DNA of 64,000 nucleotides, taken from contig JAFFSR010000251.1 of the NCBI GenBank assembly GCA_017163975.1, positions 3,658,001 to 3,722,000 of the forward strand, read 5' to 3'. This DNA comes from Anastatus disparis (lineage: Eukaryota; Arthropoda; Insecta; Hymenoptera; Eupelmidae). Both the position numbers and the translations under genes were made by a program. Positions 45,771 through 58,344 of the stretch are shown piece after piece (positions within the stretch are counted from its first letter, which is position 1; each line of letters begins with the position of its first letter). The notes beneath the pieces were generated by a model. The model was not told where the DNA came from and did not search any database. It worked only from the letters and a program-made list of their open reading frames with translations.

Positions 45771-48700
45771 ATATACAAATTTATATGATGAGATATATAA
45801 AAAAAAAAAAAGCAGAATTTTTTTATTTTTTTTTATTCATAAATTTTCCTTTGATTAAAGTGCGTATGTTAAATTGATTTTAGAATTTTAATATTATCAT
45901 TTTTGACGGGTGTAAAGTTATAATTAAAAATTTATTATACTATATTGTTTTTTAATTTATAAAATATAGAAGGATTATTGTTTTTAATTAAATAAAAGAT
46001 TACTTTAGTACTAAATGTATGTTCAAACCCACTAATATTATTTTTTTCATAAAATTGTAAAATTTTCTATATTACGTATAGCGTAGTAAATTAGTAAATA
46101 GTATCTAAGGTTTACAAAATTATGAAAATTCATTTATATCAACGATTAATTAACTTGAGAATGATCAATGATTAAAATGATTTGAGTTTGTATAAATTAA
46201 ATCAATTTTTAATAAAATTATTTCTTATATTAGTTTATAAGTTATAATAAACTATAAAAAAAGGAATATATAAAGAGGTAAAAATAAGATATATTTTTAG
46301 CTGTTGCAAACTGTATGAAAACACGGTTTCAGTAATAAAAGGTTACGTTAAATTTAACTTTATCTAACCAAAATATTCCATGAGATGTTAATAGTTATAA
46401 AAAAAAATAAAAGAAAATGATCTTTTATTGTTTTTTATTATTTAATTCTTACATGAAAAATGTTGAATTTCATTATATCATTGTACAATAAAATTATTTT
46501 AATAACAAAAAACTAAAAGCATACAAAAATTGCATCATAATTAATGAAATAATGTAAACAAAATCTTCTTTCACATTAATTCTTATTTGTCTTGAAAAAA
46601 AAATGTAGCAACAATAGTAAGATAATCAGGGAAACGCAGAGTTCCTAATTTTTCTGAAAATTAAGTCGAAATGAGAGACAACAGGAGCCATTCAGTCACG
46701 TCAGCAATGCTACGGAAAACGGAACTGCAAAATTTCCTTGAACACGTAGTTTTCTCTTTTTCTCTAGGGTTGCTTGTGCCTTGCATTACTTTTACTCACG
46801 ATTAGACGTATACATATATACGTGTGTCTATGTGTATATATACATAGTAAAGGAAGATGTAAAAGTAAGAGAAAAGGTGCAAAACAAGCAAGCAAGTCTC
46901 GTTTGGGCCATAAACGACTGACACGTGCTGTTTTTCAAAAAAACTTGCATCTCGTATATTGTATATAGGATGTTCTGAATGAAATCGAGGCACGAGCCCA
47001 GTCGATGAACTTTTCAATGATGATTTTCGAATACTTTTTAAAGTTAATCAGTTGATTTTCAACATTTCATTGCTCGTACTTTGTTAATTTTTTTTAATTA
47101 TTTTAAATAGGAGTATAATTGAAAGATATAAATAAATCAAAGGCAATCATTTTTTTAAACTAAATTTTTAGTATTAGATATTAACATTAATTTAAACTCT
47201 GAAATTATAAACATTATTAATAAAAAGTTTTTAGTCTTTTATGTTTTTTTTTTTCAATTTTCAACTTTATTTTCTGTTTCGTAATATTATACTTGAATTA
47301 ATTAAATTAAAGCTGTTATATTTCATAAAAAGCTGTATTTCATAAATTGTAAAATAATTTTAAAATCGTTTTGTAGTTAAGAAAAAAGTTACTTCGGGTT
47401 ATTTAATTTACAAGCATTGCATATTTATAGGAGAATACCAAGCCCGTAAGCCACCTAAGTTCTCATCATCTGATTATTTTATTTGTATAAAACTTCGGAA
47501 TCCTATTTTTTTCTCTTGTTTACGATAGATATAGTGGCGGGGTACACATCGCCTGAAATTTCGACTCACGTACTGACCTGCCGTGAAAATAAATTCGCGC
47601 GAACGAGCAAGACGAATATAAAGAGAAAAAAATAAATGACCATGCGCTCGTAGTAAGTGAAAAGGAATAGACCAACCTTTTTTCATTCGCAGTCTATTTA
47701 TGCAAACTTTGCTGATTTCCTTTACTCTTTTATTTTTTTAATTTCTTTTATTTTTATAATATGAAAAAATTAACTATGTTTGATTTGGCAATTTGAATTG
47801 TAGGTTTAACGATGTAGAACTTGCGTATATATTATATGAAATAATACGATAATGATGATGTGTAATCTCTTATTAATTATAAATAAATAATCCTATTACC
47901 ATTACAAATTCATTTAGGTTTCGATCATTATATTACATAATGCTTCTTAAGGAATTTTCTAGGTCAGCGATTATATATTTAATCGCTGATAGATGATAAA
48001 TGAAGCGTAATTGATAAAGCATTCAATATAATATTTTTTATTATTACAGCTTACAAATGCAAAAATAATTAATATTTTAATATATTTGACAATGGTTTGA
48101 TGCTTTTTTGTGATTTCATTGAACATAATACAGCGAAAATTTTTTATTTATATAAAAACAATATATTACATTATTAAACAACATAAATTTATAAAAGCAG
48201 TTACAGTCAATAGTTAATCGATGAAATCTTGTAAATGAAATGTATTATTTATGTATTAATCAAATGATTAATGTATTGCTTCACTTTAAATATCATTTCT
48301 TTAAATCTTTAAATAATTAATACTTTTACACGTTAAATAAGCGAACTGTTAAAATTAAAACGATCTATCTGATATTTTATTCAAAAGTATAAAATCGAAC
48401 CTGTTTGATAAAAATAAAATATTGATGAAGCAATATCAAACGTTGAAATAAATCAATCTTTTATACACTTAACAATGCTTTTAATTATAAATTCTTCATT
48501 TGCGACAAAATTTTGTGATAAGGTTAAAATATTTTCTTTATTTTTAATATTTTTCATTTAAATTTTCAATCTATAACCTTATACAATGCATTCGATTGAT
48601 TAATCTTGGGAAAATTTGATCATAGCCAAAGCCAAAGCTTAATATGCTTATTCCTAATAATACGTAAACACAATGAAAATCAATCGGCGGTTTATATAAT

Positions 48701-51440
48701 ACAATAACAATCCAATACCCTTCTACAGCACTCCCACCTCCTTAAACCATAATGTTGGACGGGTATCAATCCGTAAATGGTATATATATATATATATAGG
48801 AGATATTATCACACGGAAATAACGATACCATTTACGTGCGTCAAAGCATTCGACGCGCAATTATATTTTCTCTATAGACTTGACGTCAACCTCGATTATC
48901 AATTGAATTTTCCGCAAGAATGAACATTTCTATATATACACACACATTTACACGTATAGGTACGGATGGGATGTATAAGTGTAACATTTGGATTTTACAC
49001 ATCATGTGAGCGTAAACGGTGATTTGTTCTATATATACATATAACATACATTATAAAAAGATTCGCTGTCACTCAGAGAGAATGAGAAAGACAAGTTTGT
49101 TGTACTCTGGAGTTTATGGTATTTCTGAGATGTTTTTTTTTAAACTAGAGGAACGAATACATATTTTTTCTGCGGAATATAACCGTATAAGATTTGCATA
49201 AGCAATGGTTTTTTATGGATGAACGTAGGTACATTTTATTTTTAGTTATCTATTTTTTATTTAACAAAGGTTTTTGCATTTTGCTTGTATTTTTGTATAC
49301 GATATTGTTGTCATGCGTCTGTATAAAAATATTAAAGCTTACGTCAGAGCTTGCGTTTATTTCTATCGAAATTTTTTATAATAAAGAAAAAATGAGTAAA
49401 TATATAATCTATCCCGACAACTTTTTTTTCAAAGGCGCAGTAAATATTTATGCTTTGTAATAAATTTCCTTCTGCTTTTAAATCACGACCTTTGATAATA
49501 TTAGAAAGACTATTTTTAAAATCATAAATGATGAAATTATTCATAAACTGAAATTTATTATTTTGAATCTCGAGCAAGGGATGAAAGTTGTTTCTGTTAA
49601 ATTTTCATAATGTTCGATAAAAATTCATTTTCACATGACTGACTTTATCATTGGAAGTCGGAAAGTTTACTAAAAACAAACCATACATTTGAATTTGTAA
49701 TATTGATGTGCGATGTATTTTTAGCCCATTTTTATCATTATTATTAAATTCAGTATCTAAAAAAATATAATTGTTATTTTCAGATAGTTAAAAAGAAAAA
49801 AAATTAACAAAAAATTCAGAGTTTAATATAAATACTTTAATGGTAAACGTTAAAATTGCATTAACGCGATTTGAAAAAAAAAAATTTTATTTTCCTTCCA
49901 ACAGTACTTCACCAAAGTAAACAAGAAAATCCCTTTTAAGACTTAAAAAAATTTTAAAATCTCCATGCTTTTCTAATGAGTTCAAGCCGCAGCTATTCTA
50001 AAGTCTATCTTTTCGCGGCACTGGGAAAAAAAAAGCCCTCGGTAAATCCGGTATTCCACAGTTGCGAATAAAAATATAGCAAAGGAAGAAAAGAAAAAAG
50101 AAATTTATATATAAAAGAGAAAGGAAAAAAAAGAGAAAGAGAGAAAGTGTCCGGTTAAACGGATTAGCATCTTTTCAATGTAAATGAGACACTCTGGAAA
50201 GTAAAATTTATTCTCGCGCGACGGCGAAGAAATTAGATGAAAGAAGAAAAAAAAAAACAAAAAAAAAAGAAGACGACGACGAAAGAAAGAGCAAGAGAGA
50301 GAGAAAAGCTTTGGCTTTGGCGCGTATATGAGCGCAGGTGGGTACATGAGGTAAAAGAAAAGAGAGTAGCGGTGCGAAAATAAAGGGTTATAAGTGAATT
50401 ATATAAGACGACGGCTTGTATAATCCCGACGTTGAAGAAAGAAACCTTGCAAAAGTTACCCTATCCATAAAACTTACACAGCTGGCTTTATATGTATATA
50501 ATTTTTTTTCTTTCTACTTGTATTCGTATACGCATATGCATATTCACCCGCTATATACCGTATACCCTATTGCACTTTTCTTTCCCTTCATCTTCTACTT
50601 TGCTTTCGGTCTGGTGCATCGCTTATATACCTTGTACGCATATTGCAAGCTCTTATTTTACCTTTTTTTTATGTTTTTTAATGCTTTTTAAATATGAAGA
50701 ATACAAATTTTTTTATTGCCCAATTTTTCGTAAGTTGAATTATTTAAAGAGATATTTCATTGTTTAATGTTTATTTATTGTTATCTTTGATATGACAAAT
50801 AAATCAAATTTATTTGACTTATAAATGTAAGAAGGATTCATTTAAAATTCAATAAATATAACGTTTATAAATAAACATAAAATTTTAGAATTTATTGTCT
50901 TTTTAAAAATTGGAAAAATATTTATGATGTAAGTTTTATGGATTTTATTCAATTTACTTCTTCACTTTTTTAATTAACTGTACAATTAGAAAAAGAATTT
51001 AAAATGAAATTTACTATCGTAAAAACAAATATTGAGCTTTCAACAATTTAAATAAGTTATTTTAATAAAATACATAAAAAAGTACATATACTAATAAAGA
51101 GAAAATACAAGCTCAATAAAGTTTGGATTTTAACTAGCACTTAGTATATAGAATTTCATAATCAAAACAATGGGAATTTTATTGCAAGATTCACGAAAAC
51201 TTTGAAAAAATCCGAAACTTTGATATTATTTTGTGTGCTAAGTAATATTTTTAATTGAGCAAAGCACATGAAAAATTTTATTTGACATACAAAATAACAC
51301 TCAATTAGTTGTTTATATTTTGTACGATAATAATAAGCTTTTTTTTACAATAAATACGTTATTGATTATTAACATTACCTTACAAATAATAAATCTCTAC
51401 TCGACGTAACAAAAAGAATTCTGAAAAATAAATTTTAATA
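45771..51440. other. long non-coding stretch
   Basis: A/T-rich overall, with G+C-richer patches at 46640-47010, 47400-47700, 48700-49030 and 50000-50660. The patch at 50100-50300 is purine-rich on the plus strand. Frames at 46774-46968, 49019-49460, 50416-50767 and their reverse-strand counterparts have no domain and are biased to Phe, Ile and Lys. No gene is supported. Confidence 0.5.
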
Positions 51441-51442
51441 AA

Positions 51443-51475
51443 CTTTAACATACCTGCAATCATATTTTATACTCA
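51443..51475 (-). promoter_or_regulatory. possible minus-strand recursive splice site
   Basis: On the minus strand GATTGCAG (ending at 51454) is followed at once by GTATGT. The AG|GT core is good but the upstream pyrimidine tract is poor, so this is weaker than the sites at 1433 and 28095. Confidence 0.15.
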
Positions 51476-51479
51476 TAAA

Positions 51480-54400
51480 ATCTATATCAAATGTTTAATA
51501 CTTCAAAAGTATGATATATAAATATTTTTCCAGCTTTATCCATCTTAATTATTCGACAAAATTCGTCAGAGTATTATTGTACGCAAAAAGAAGAAATAAA
51601 GTACGTTGAAAAATACAAATCGCCTAACAGATAGATTTCCAATAAAAGTTATAATTGCGAGATTGTGATGGAGTAAAAAAAAAAAAAGACTAGCGCTCTC
51701 GAAAGATTAGCGATGATCAATAAAGGCAAATTAAAGCTTAGTATATACTTTATGCATGACACTGTACCGAGAGATGGATTAAAAGGGAATTTATAAGGTT
51801 TATTTTTTCTGCAGCTCGATCGATCGCCATAGAGCTTTTATCGTTATTCCATATGGATATATCCATCCATCAACATCGACGTTTTTCAGACACAAATTAT
51901 TCATTTTCCAATAGTTTATTTCCCTTTATTTTATTTTTTTTATTATTTAATCTTTCCTATAAATAAAAGTCAATAAAATTCACATATTTTTTTTCACAAA
52001 AAAAAAAAAATTGCTCGAAATGATGAATATTAAAAATTATTATAACGTAAAGTTTTTGTTGAATTTAATGTATTAACATTTATATGGATTTTAAGAAAAC
52101 ACCTGGTTTTACTTATTCATGCTTTTGGTTCATCGTTATTGCATAAACCAACATTGTTAACATGCATTTATAATAAAGGTTAAATTTTCCATTATTAATT
52201 ATTGAATTTTATATTCATTCGAAATAAAAAAATCTGAAAACAAACTATTATTTGGAAATATTACTTCAACAACGACGCAATATGTCAAACAATAAGTATA
52301 TACACTATTAAAAAAAGGTCAATAATTTGTTGTCATTTTAAAAGGTCATTATTTTTCTCAACTACATTAATGCAAAGCAATAAAAGACGCCTCGGAATAA
52401 CGTGGCATTAATCTTAATACTAGACAAGTTTAGCCTACGCGTACCTCATACGTAAAAAAATTTCCCATGAAATATTTAAAATTCTGAAACCAACTCTCGA
52501 TAGGGGGATGCGCATAAATGATTCGTTTTGATTTTAGTAAAACCTTAAGTTTCTCTCGTTTCACTCAAAGCGCATAAATAAAAATCCCATGTATAAGACA
52601 AAGTCTTCCTTTAATAGCTTGAAATTGACAAAAAAAAAGAAACGAAACAATAGAAATACTTCTTTCAAGGCTTTTAAAAATTCAGCCATAAAAGAAATAT
52701 TACTTTTTATTCAATCACTTTAAGCGTGTCAGCTACTGGACTTTAAAATTCGCGTGTGCTCAGACGGTGAAATAAAAAAAAAGAAAGGTATAAAAGATTT
52801 GGAAAAAAGAAGAAAGAAAAATAAAAAAAGTAAAATATTTTTTTTAGATAGACAAGAGACTTCCTCTGTCACTTTCTCTTTTATTTTGGTCTTCTCGAAT
52901 CTTTTCTTCCTTCCGCTCGATCGCGTATCTCCGTGCTCGCCGTAGTGAATTTTCGATTTCCGCAAGCTCAATCTTCTTTTAGCAGTTGTGACATTGTTCT
53001 TTCGTGGCACGTAAAATGCGTTAAAACACATAGTATTTATGTATGTATATGTGTGTCACAAAAGGAAACATACAAGGAAGAAGGAAGGACGGAACAAGAA
53101 AAAAAATAAAATAAAAGATATTTTTTTTTTCTCTCTATCTTAGTTTACAAAGTAACTCTCGAAGCATTTCAAGCAAGCAAGGTGCTTCTTATACATTGGA
53201 CTGCTGATTCAGATTATCGAATATTTTGAGAATCGTTCGATACGTTGGATCTATATTAAAAGAGCAAAAGAAACTAATCTTCAGGCTTTTTTTTTCGCAT
53301 CTGATTTTTCTTATTTTTTTTTTCCAATTTGGGTAAACACACGAGCCATGGGCAAAAGGTGAATTGGAAAGAAGGAACGGTTTGCATTAGTGATTAAATC
53401 GAAACTTTTTGCTCATTTGTTTGTCTCAATCCTTGTAAAACATGGCTGATTACAATTCGACCATAAAAGGCTTTGATGAATTTTAAATTGCTTGTTCGAT
53501 TTCAATTTTTTTAGTTGCATACAAAAAAAATTCTCTAATAAGAAAAATGAAAATTTAATTTATTATTCTTAAGTTTATTATTGATTTCATCCAAATTATG
53601 TTTATTTAATAATGTACCTCTATTGCATTGTTATAATATTTCTATTTAAATAATTTAATGAAAAGATAAAAGATAGCAAGATTTATATAATTCTATATGG
53701 ATCAAATAATAAAATAAATTAAAAAATATCAATCACATAAGTGATCTTAATTAAAAGTATTTTATTTTTAAAATATACAATCATTAAAAAGTAACGTATA
53801 TTAAAAAAGTATCGCAATGATCTATCAAATTAAAGAAGCATAACTAATGAAAAAAAAAAAAGAAAATTGCGAAAATAACAAAAAAATTTATTCAAGCGTA
53901 TTCCCCGCACAAGCTGAACGCATTCATGCTTGAACAGCGATGTAATTTTCGTATGAAACAGCATAAAATAAAAGAGAAGAGAGAGAGATTTTCATTCGCT
54001 TGTATTTTCAAGTATATCATATTTTTTCACGAGGTAATAAATCACACAGTTTTTAGGGGGTTTATAAAGTACTATATATGTACCCTTTAACCATATAAAA
54101 AAATCCCTCTTTTTTTACGCATCGCGCAAACCTTTTATTTTTTTCCTCTTTTTTTAGCCTGAACAATTGCGAGACTCGCAAATCATCCACAAATCTTGCT
54201 GGAATATATAAGTGACGGGCTATTATGGTATCTTATTCTTGAATATATATATTTTTTTCCCTCCTTTATGCTCATTTACATTTGCTTTATGAGAAATGTA
54301 ACTAACTCGAGAAGAAAATTGAGTGATAAAATTTGTATAAGCTGAATTTCTTAACCCAAAACAAATGGCTTGGTAAAAGGTTCTCTATAAATAAAAAAAA

Positions 54401-55705
54401 AGTTTAATAACTTGATAAGTGATAATACGAGGAAATTATTAAGAAATTGCTATTAAATCACAAAAGTTACATTTTTTAATTAAACCCAAATTCACAAAGT
54501 GAAAATTGAATTGAGAAAAAAAAATTTATGAAAATTATAATTAAAAAAAAAATTTATCACTCGTTTGTAGTTCACTTCTATAATTTTCAACTTAATAAAT
54601 TTTTGAGAGAAAAAAATAAGCAAATACGTGGTTGGACGTACAACGGGGGAAAGAAAATCTTAAAGAATTCGAGAAAAATACTGGAGCTCAAAATTAAATG
54701 AGACGTAAAAGTAAAGCATTTGTTACGCAGATTCAAGTTTTGGCTTGATTAAAGAAGAGAGCAGCGAAGTTATGGAAAGGAAAAATTTAAGATGTATTCC
54801 GAAAAAGAAAATTTAATATTGTTCATTAAAGAGACTTATATGAACATTAAAATATTAAAATTTTTTTTATACAATATTAACTTGCATTTGAATTATGACG
54901 GTAAAAAACCATATTTAATCTTTACTAAAATACCTACAAAAGCTTTATTGAAGAAAAAAAGACAAGAGAAAGAGTTTAAAAGTAATAACAATGATAGATA
55001 ACACAAGAATGTGATATTAACAAAGAAAAGCAACTAAATGAATAAGAGAAACGCAAGGATACTCTTGTATAAGGATTTTAAGAATTATAAATGCGAGTAT
55101 TTAATGCGGTAGACAAGTACAGTAGTCAAGGAGTGTACACGAGTAGCAGACACGTATACATGCATTGCATATTTTTTTTTTTTAAAGAGGTGAAAAGTCA
55201 TGAATAACAGAGAGTAATTTTCATTTGGGGCGTAGATTGCTTGAGTAAGATTTATTTGCATGAATTTTAAATGTACAATTTGCGAGGAAATTTTGAGGAA
55301 ATTTTATCCGTCTTTAATTTTTTAAACTTTCATTTCGTTACGTTTATTTTTGCAATGTAATAAGTTTCATTTAAATAAAGTCATATGGAAATTTTATTAA
55401 ATTTTCATATCAGAAATCTTTGGAGAAGTTAACGTTAAACAGAAAGAGAAAATTACATAAATCTTGACTTAATTTATCATATGTTCCTCTCTTACAAGTT
55501 AAACTGTCGTATACAAAAATAAATATTTTGATTTCGATATGTTAATGTACCTTTTCTATATAAGTTCAATACGTGAAAAAAAGCTCATAATTGGAAACAT
55601 GGTTTATTATTATTCAATGAAATTCTCAAATGATAATGCATATTGTATTGAACACAGTCAAGAATTTAACTAAAAATGTAAAAATTTGAAAATTTGCTCT
55701 TAAAT
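51480..55705. other. long non-coding stretch
   Basis: A/T-rich, with G+C-richer patches at 51700-51860, 52400-53060, 53140-53480 and 54050-54300. The frames 52729-53031 (minus) and 52754-52945 (plus) overlap the same purine/pyrimidine tract and cannot both be real; neither shows a domain. No gene is supported. Confidence 0.5.
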
Positions 55706-55708
55706 TAA

Positions 55709-55902
55709 AAATAGTACATTACGTTCCGTGGACAGATAGGCTTTTTTTACGAAACGAGAAGATTACAAACCGAGCCGAAGGCGGTTTGTAACGTGTTTCG
55801 TTAAAAAGCCTTTTTGTCCAAGTAACGTACTGTATTTTACGTTCTGAGAGCCGAAAATGAGAAAAGAAATTGCGATTTTGAGGTTAGAAGAACGTAAAAT
55901 TA
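55709..55902 (-). mobile_element. fold-back MITE-like element, copy B
   Basis: 194 bp, the reverse complement of copy A at 16942-17135 with a modest number of differences. It keeps both hairpins: the TACGTTCCGTGGACAG ... TGTCCAAGTAACGTA stem with a G+C-rich GCCGAAGGC apex, and the ATTTTACGTTCT / AGAACGTAAAAT stem. No target-site duplication is obvious. Confidence 0.8.
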
Positions 55903-56088
55903 ATATTGATCATGAATAGCTTTTTATTATGAATTTTAATCCAATTGCGCTAGTATGATATAGTATGTTACATAAGTTTTAGGTTTTTTAGAAAAATTCT
56001 CTAGTCATCCACATTATATAAAAAAATTATCTAACATAAAGACCGTTTGTATTATTCTGTAATCTACTTTGTTATGGTCTCCTCTAAT

Positions 56089-56484
56089 TTATAAACAGTT
56101 CACAATTATTTTCCAGAAAAACTTTTTTACAGATTTAATTACAATAAAGCTATCACTATAATTTGAAAAACCAATTCGTCCATCCAGTAAAATCTTTTTT
56201 AAACCCGACATTAATTTTCCTATTATAAAAACAACAAACATATTACAAAATGAAAAAAGAAAATAAGCAATAATGTCAAAAATTTGAGAACTTCGTCCAG
56301 AAAAGTAAACAAGAATTACTGTAAAGAAAAGTTCAAGAGGAGATCCCGTCATATAAACACAAGATACGAACCAGTCACGATAAAGCTTGAAAAAGAAATA
56401 AACATGAAAGAAAGAGAGATTCATCATTGGACCGACCTCATTAGAAGAATCTGACAATAAAGACGGCTCAACTCTTACAAACAC
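56089..56484 (-). CDS. hypothetical hydrophobic ORF, weak
   Basis: A 131-codon minus-strand frame with no ATG at its 5' end (it begins at a GTG after an in-frame TGA). AGCAG just upstream could serve as an acceptor. The product has two or three Phe/Ile/Val-rich segments long enough to cross a membrane (roughly residues 50-63 and 70-90), separated by polar stretches such as YFSGRSSQIFD. It is less repetitive than most frames here. I thought of a chemoreceptor fragment, but no family signature is present. A chance A/T-rich frame is more likely. Confidence 0.12.
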   Translation of the reverse strand: MFVRVEPSLLSDSSNEVGPMMNLSFFHVYFFFKLYRDWFVSCVYMTGSPLELFFTVILVYFSGRSSQIFDIIAYFLFSFCNMFVVFIIGKLMSGLKKILLDGRIGFSNYSDSFIVIKSVKKFFWKIIVNCL

Positions 56485-56489
56485 TGCTC

Positions 56490-57245
56490 ATAAGGTAATG
56501 TCTTGGTCTCTTTTTCTCTCATATTACATTCGTCCCTTTAAATATAAGCAGAGAAAGGCTAAAACTGAACAAAGATGTTGCATATATCTGTATTATGATT
56601 ATTGGTACTACTGTACATAGAGAGTCGGCGTGCAATTACATCTTATTGTCTTTCTCTCGCGCTCGAGTTTAACGTTAAATTTTGCGTTTAAGAAACTTAA
56701 CAAGTGCTTATATAGTTTGAAAGGAGTGACGAAAGAAGTGGGGCGGGCAACGGAAGAAGGAAGAAGAGAGCTTTTAGAGAAATGGGCGTAGATTAATTTA
56801 CTTGATGAGGATATACACAATTTTCCCATTTTTTTTTTCTTCGTGCTTTTGATGCAAGATTTTTATTTTACCGATGTGCCTCTTATTTTCAGTTTTTTTC
56901 TTCTCTTCACTTGACTTAGCTTCTTGGCTTTTTAACTTCGTAGGATGCTGAATAATGAAAATAATTACTCGTCGAGTCGGGTGATTATACTACCGTACTT
57001 TTCGGGAGAAACGTAATTTCAAAGAGTAATTAGCCTAGATTTCTTGGTAAAGATTTGCTACTTTTTCTTTTAATTCGATTTTTTTTTCTTAATAAGCGGC
57101 ATTTAGTTTATATTGTTTCATATTAATTGACAAAATCTATACTTACGGTAACATTCTTAATATTTTCATCCAAATTAGAAATGAAAATCGTCTTTATATT
57201 AAATTAATTTGATATTCGTGGAAATCGAGAAATGCAAATAAAAAT
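56490..57245. other. non-coding stretch with a G+C-richer patch
   Basis: About 56490-56960 is G+C-richer and purine-rich (GAAGAAGGAAGAAGAGAG near 56752). The frame 56608-56829 (minus) has no domain. The rest is A/T-rich. Confidence 0.5.
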
Positions 57246-57253
57246 TTTATTCA

Positions 57254-57500
57254 AATTGCAGTTTTAACGGAACTATTTATCACAAATAGATTGGCATCCT
57301 AAATAAAATGAAATTAAAAAGTTACCTCGTAACTTCATTAGTCTAGACGTGATATGATTAATTTTCATCATACAATGTTGATTAATTATTTAAGATTTTT
57401 TACAGACACAATTATAATAAAATCACTTTATTCTAGATATAAATGTGAAAAGAGACTAATACGTGTGAATACTCAATTGTACGTATTAATTTAATGACAA
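57254..57500 (+). repeat. ~250-bp interspersed repeat, copy 1
   Basis: Closely similar over its whole length to 61855-62110 in the same orientation, through TAACGGAACTATTTAT, TAGATTGGCAT, AATAAAATGAAATTAAAAAG, GTCTAGACGTGATATGATTA and CGTGTGAATACTC. There is no coding potential. A possible third fragment starts at about 62461. Confidence 0.85.
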
Positions 57501-57504
57501 CGCT

Positions 57505-58160
57505 GATCGTCATTACAATCATATGACATCTTATGCTGTTAATTTTGCAATACTTTTCCGTTAATTTTTTGAGATTTTCTACAATGAAATTCACTACAAT
57601 AATAAAGATGAAACATTGGTACAATTTTTATGCAGAAATTAATTGTAAATTTAATAGAAAATTTCTCCCCCTGTATACTTTAAAGTTAATGAATAGTTCA
57701 ACTATTTTTTTCTTTATAAAAAAAAATCGATAAATAAAATTTAATAACTTGATATCGATACCATCCTAATAATCTAAAATTAATATTACAAGTTTAAACA
57801 GGGTGCTTTGAAGTTCGTACAATTAATTAGCGTTAAGGTACAACATATAAGTAGGTAAAATTTAATGTACGTAATGGGCAAATGCGTGTATATATATACA
57901 TTCACTTGTTCCGAAAGATCGTTTACATTGGTAAACGTACCTTTAACATAGACTTTCAAAAGCTTTCGGGCTTATACATGTATATATATATATATATACG
58001 CGAGCAAGCATGTCCCTAATATCTCAAGAGGTAAGCAATAGAGGATATATATATGTATAAAGGCCCTTGCGGCCAGGTTGTTCTTGAACGTATTTTCTCT
58101 TTCTTCCTCTTTCTCTATCTAGTATACACACACACACATACACGTTTGCTCTATCTCTTT
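57505..58160. other. non-coding stretch
   Basis: A/T-rich, becoming G+C-richer after 57850. Contains (TA)n at about 57979-57998 and a donor-like AGAG|GTAAGC at 58029. A short ATG frame (MSLISQE) precedes that donor and could in principle be joined to the acceptor at 58164. Confidence 0.4.
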
Positions 58161-58164
58161 CAAG

Positions 58165-58250
58165 AAGTTCTTGAGAACTTTGGGCGCACTTCGCAAGTTA
58201 TAATCGAAGTCGGCTTAATAGAGTTCGACGCGATGGAAACTGATAATTAG
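58165..58250 (+). CDS. candidate 3'-terminal exon
   Basis: A CT-rich tract ends in CTCTTTCAAG (58155-58164). The following sequence is open and well mixed in composition (EVLENFGRTSQVIIEVGL, continuing to METDN) up to a TAG at 58248-58250. AATAAA occurs at 58334-58339, a suitable distance for polyadenylation. The exon would begin with one base carried over from the previous exon (phase 1). An upstream donor-like site at 58029 would give a 134-nt intron, but that pairing is in a different phase and yields only a 19-residue peptide. No family is recognised. Confidence 0.25.
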
Positions 58251-58333
58251 GATGCAGCTAAAGTGGAATCTCTCTCTCTCTCCTCTCTCTCAAGTTTTCT
58301 TTACTATATACTTTACAGCTGTGGAGAATATCG

Positions 58334-58339
58334 AATAAA
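58334..58339 (+). terminator. possible poly(A) signal
   Basis: AATAAA located 84 bases after the stop codon of the candidate exon at 58165-58250, with a GT-rich stretch (GCTGTTGGTATT) about 25 bases further on. The hexamer is common in A/T-rich DNA, so it is only supportive. Confidence 0.2.
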
Positions 58340-58344
58340 TCTGA

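Noticed and set aside
50105..50347. 80-codon minus-strand Phe-rich frame
   Set aside because: It derives from a purine-rich tract on the plus strand; no domain and no splice support.
52729..53031. 100-codon minus-strand frame with a Lys/Arg-rich part
   Set aside because: It overlaps an equally open plus-strand frame and ends in a poly-Phe stretch; composition explains both.
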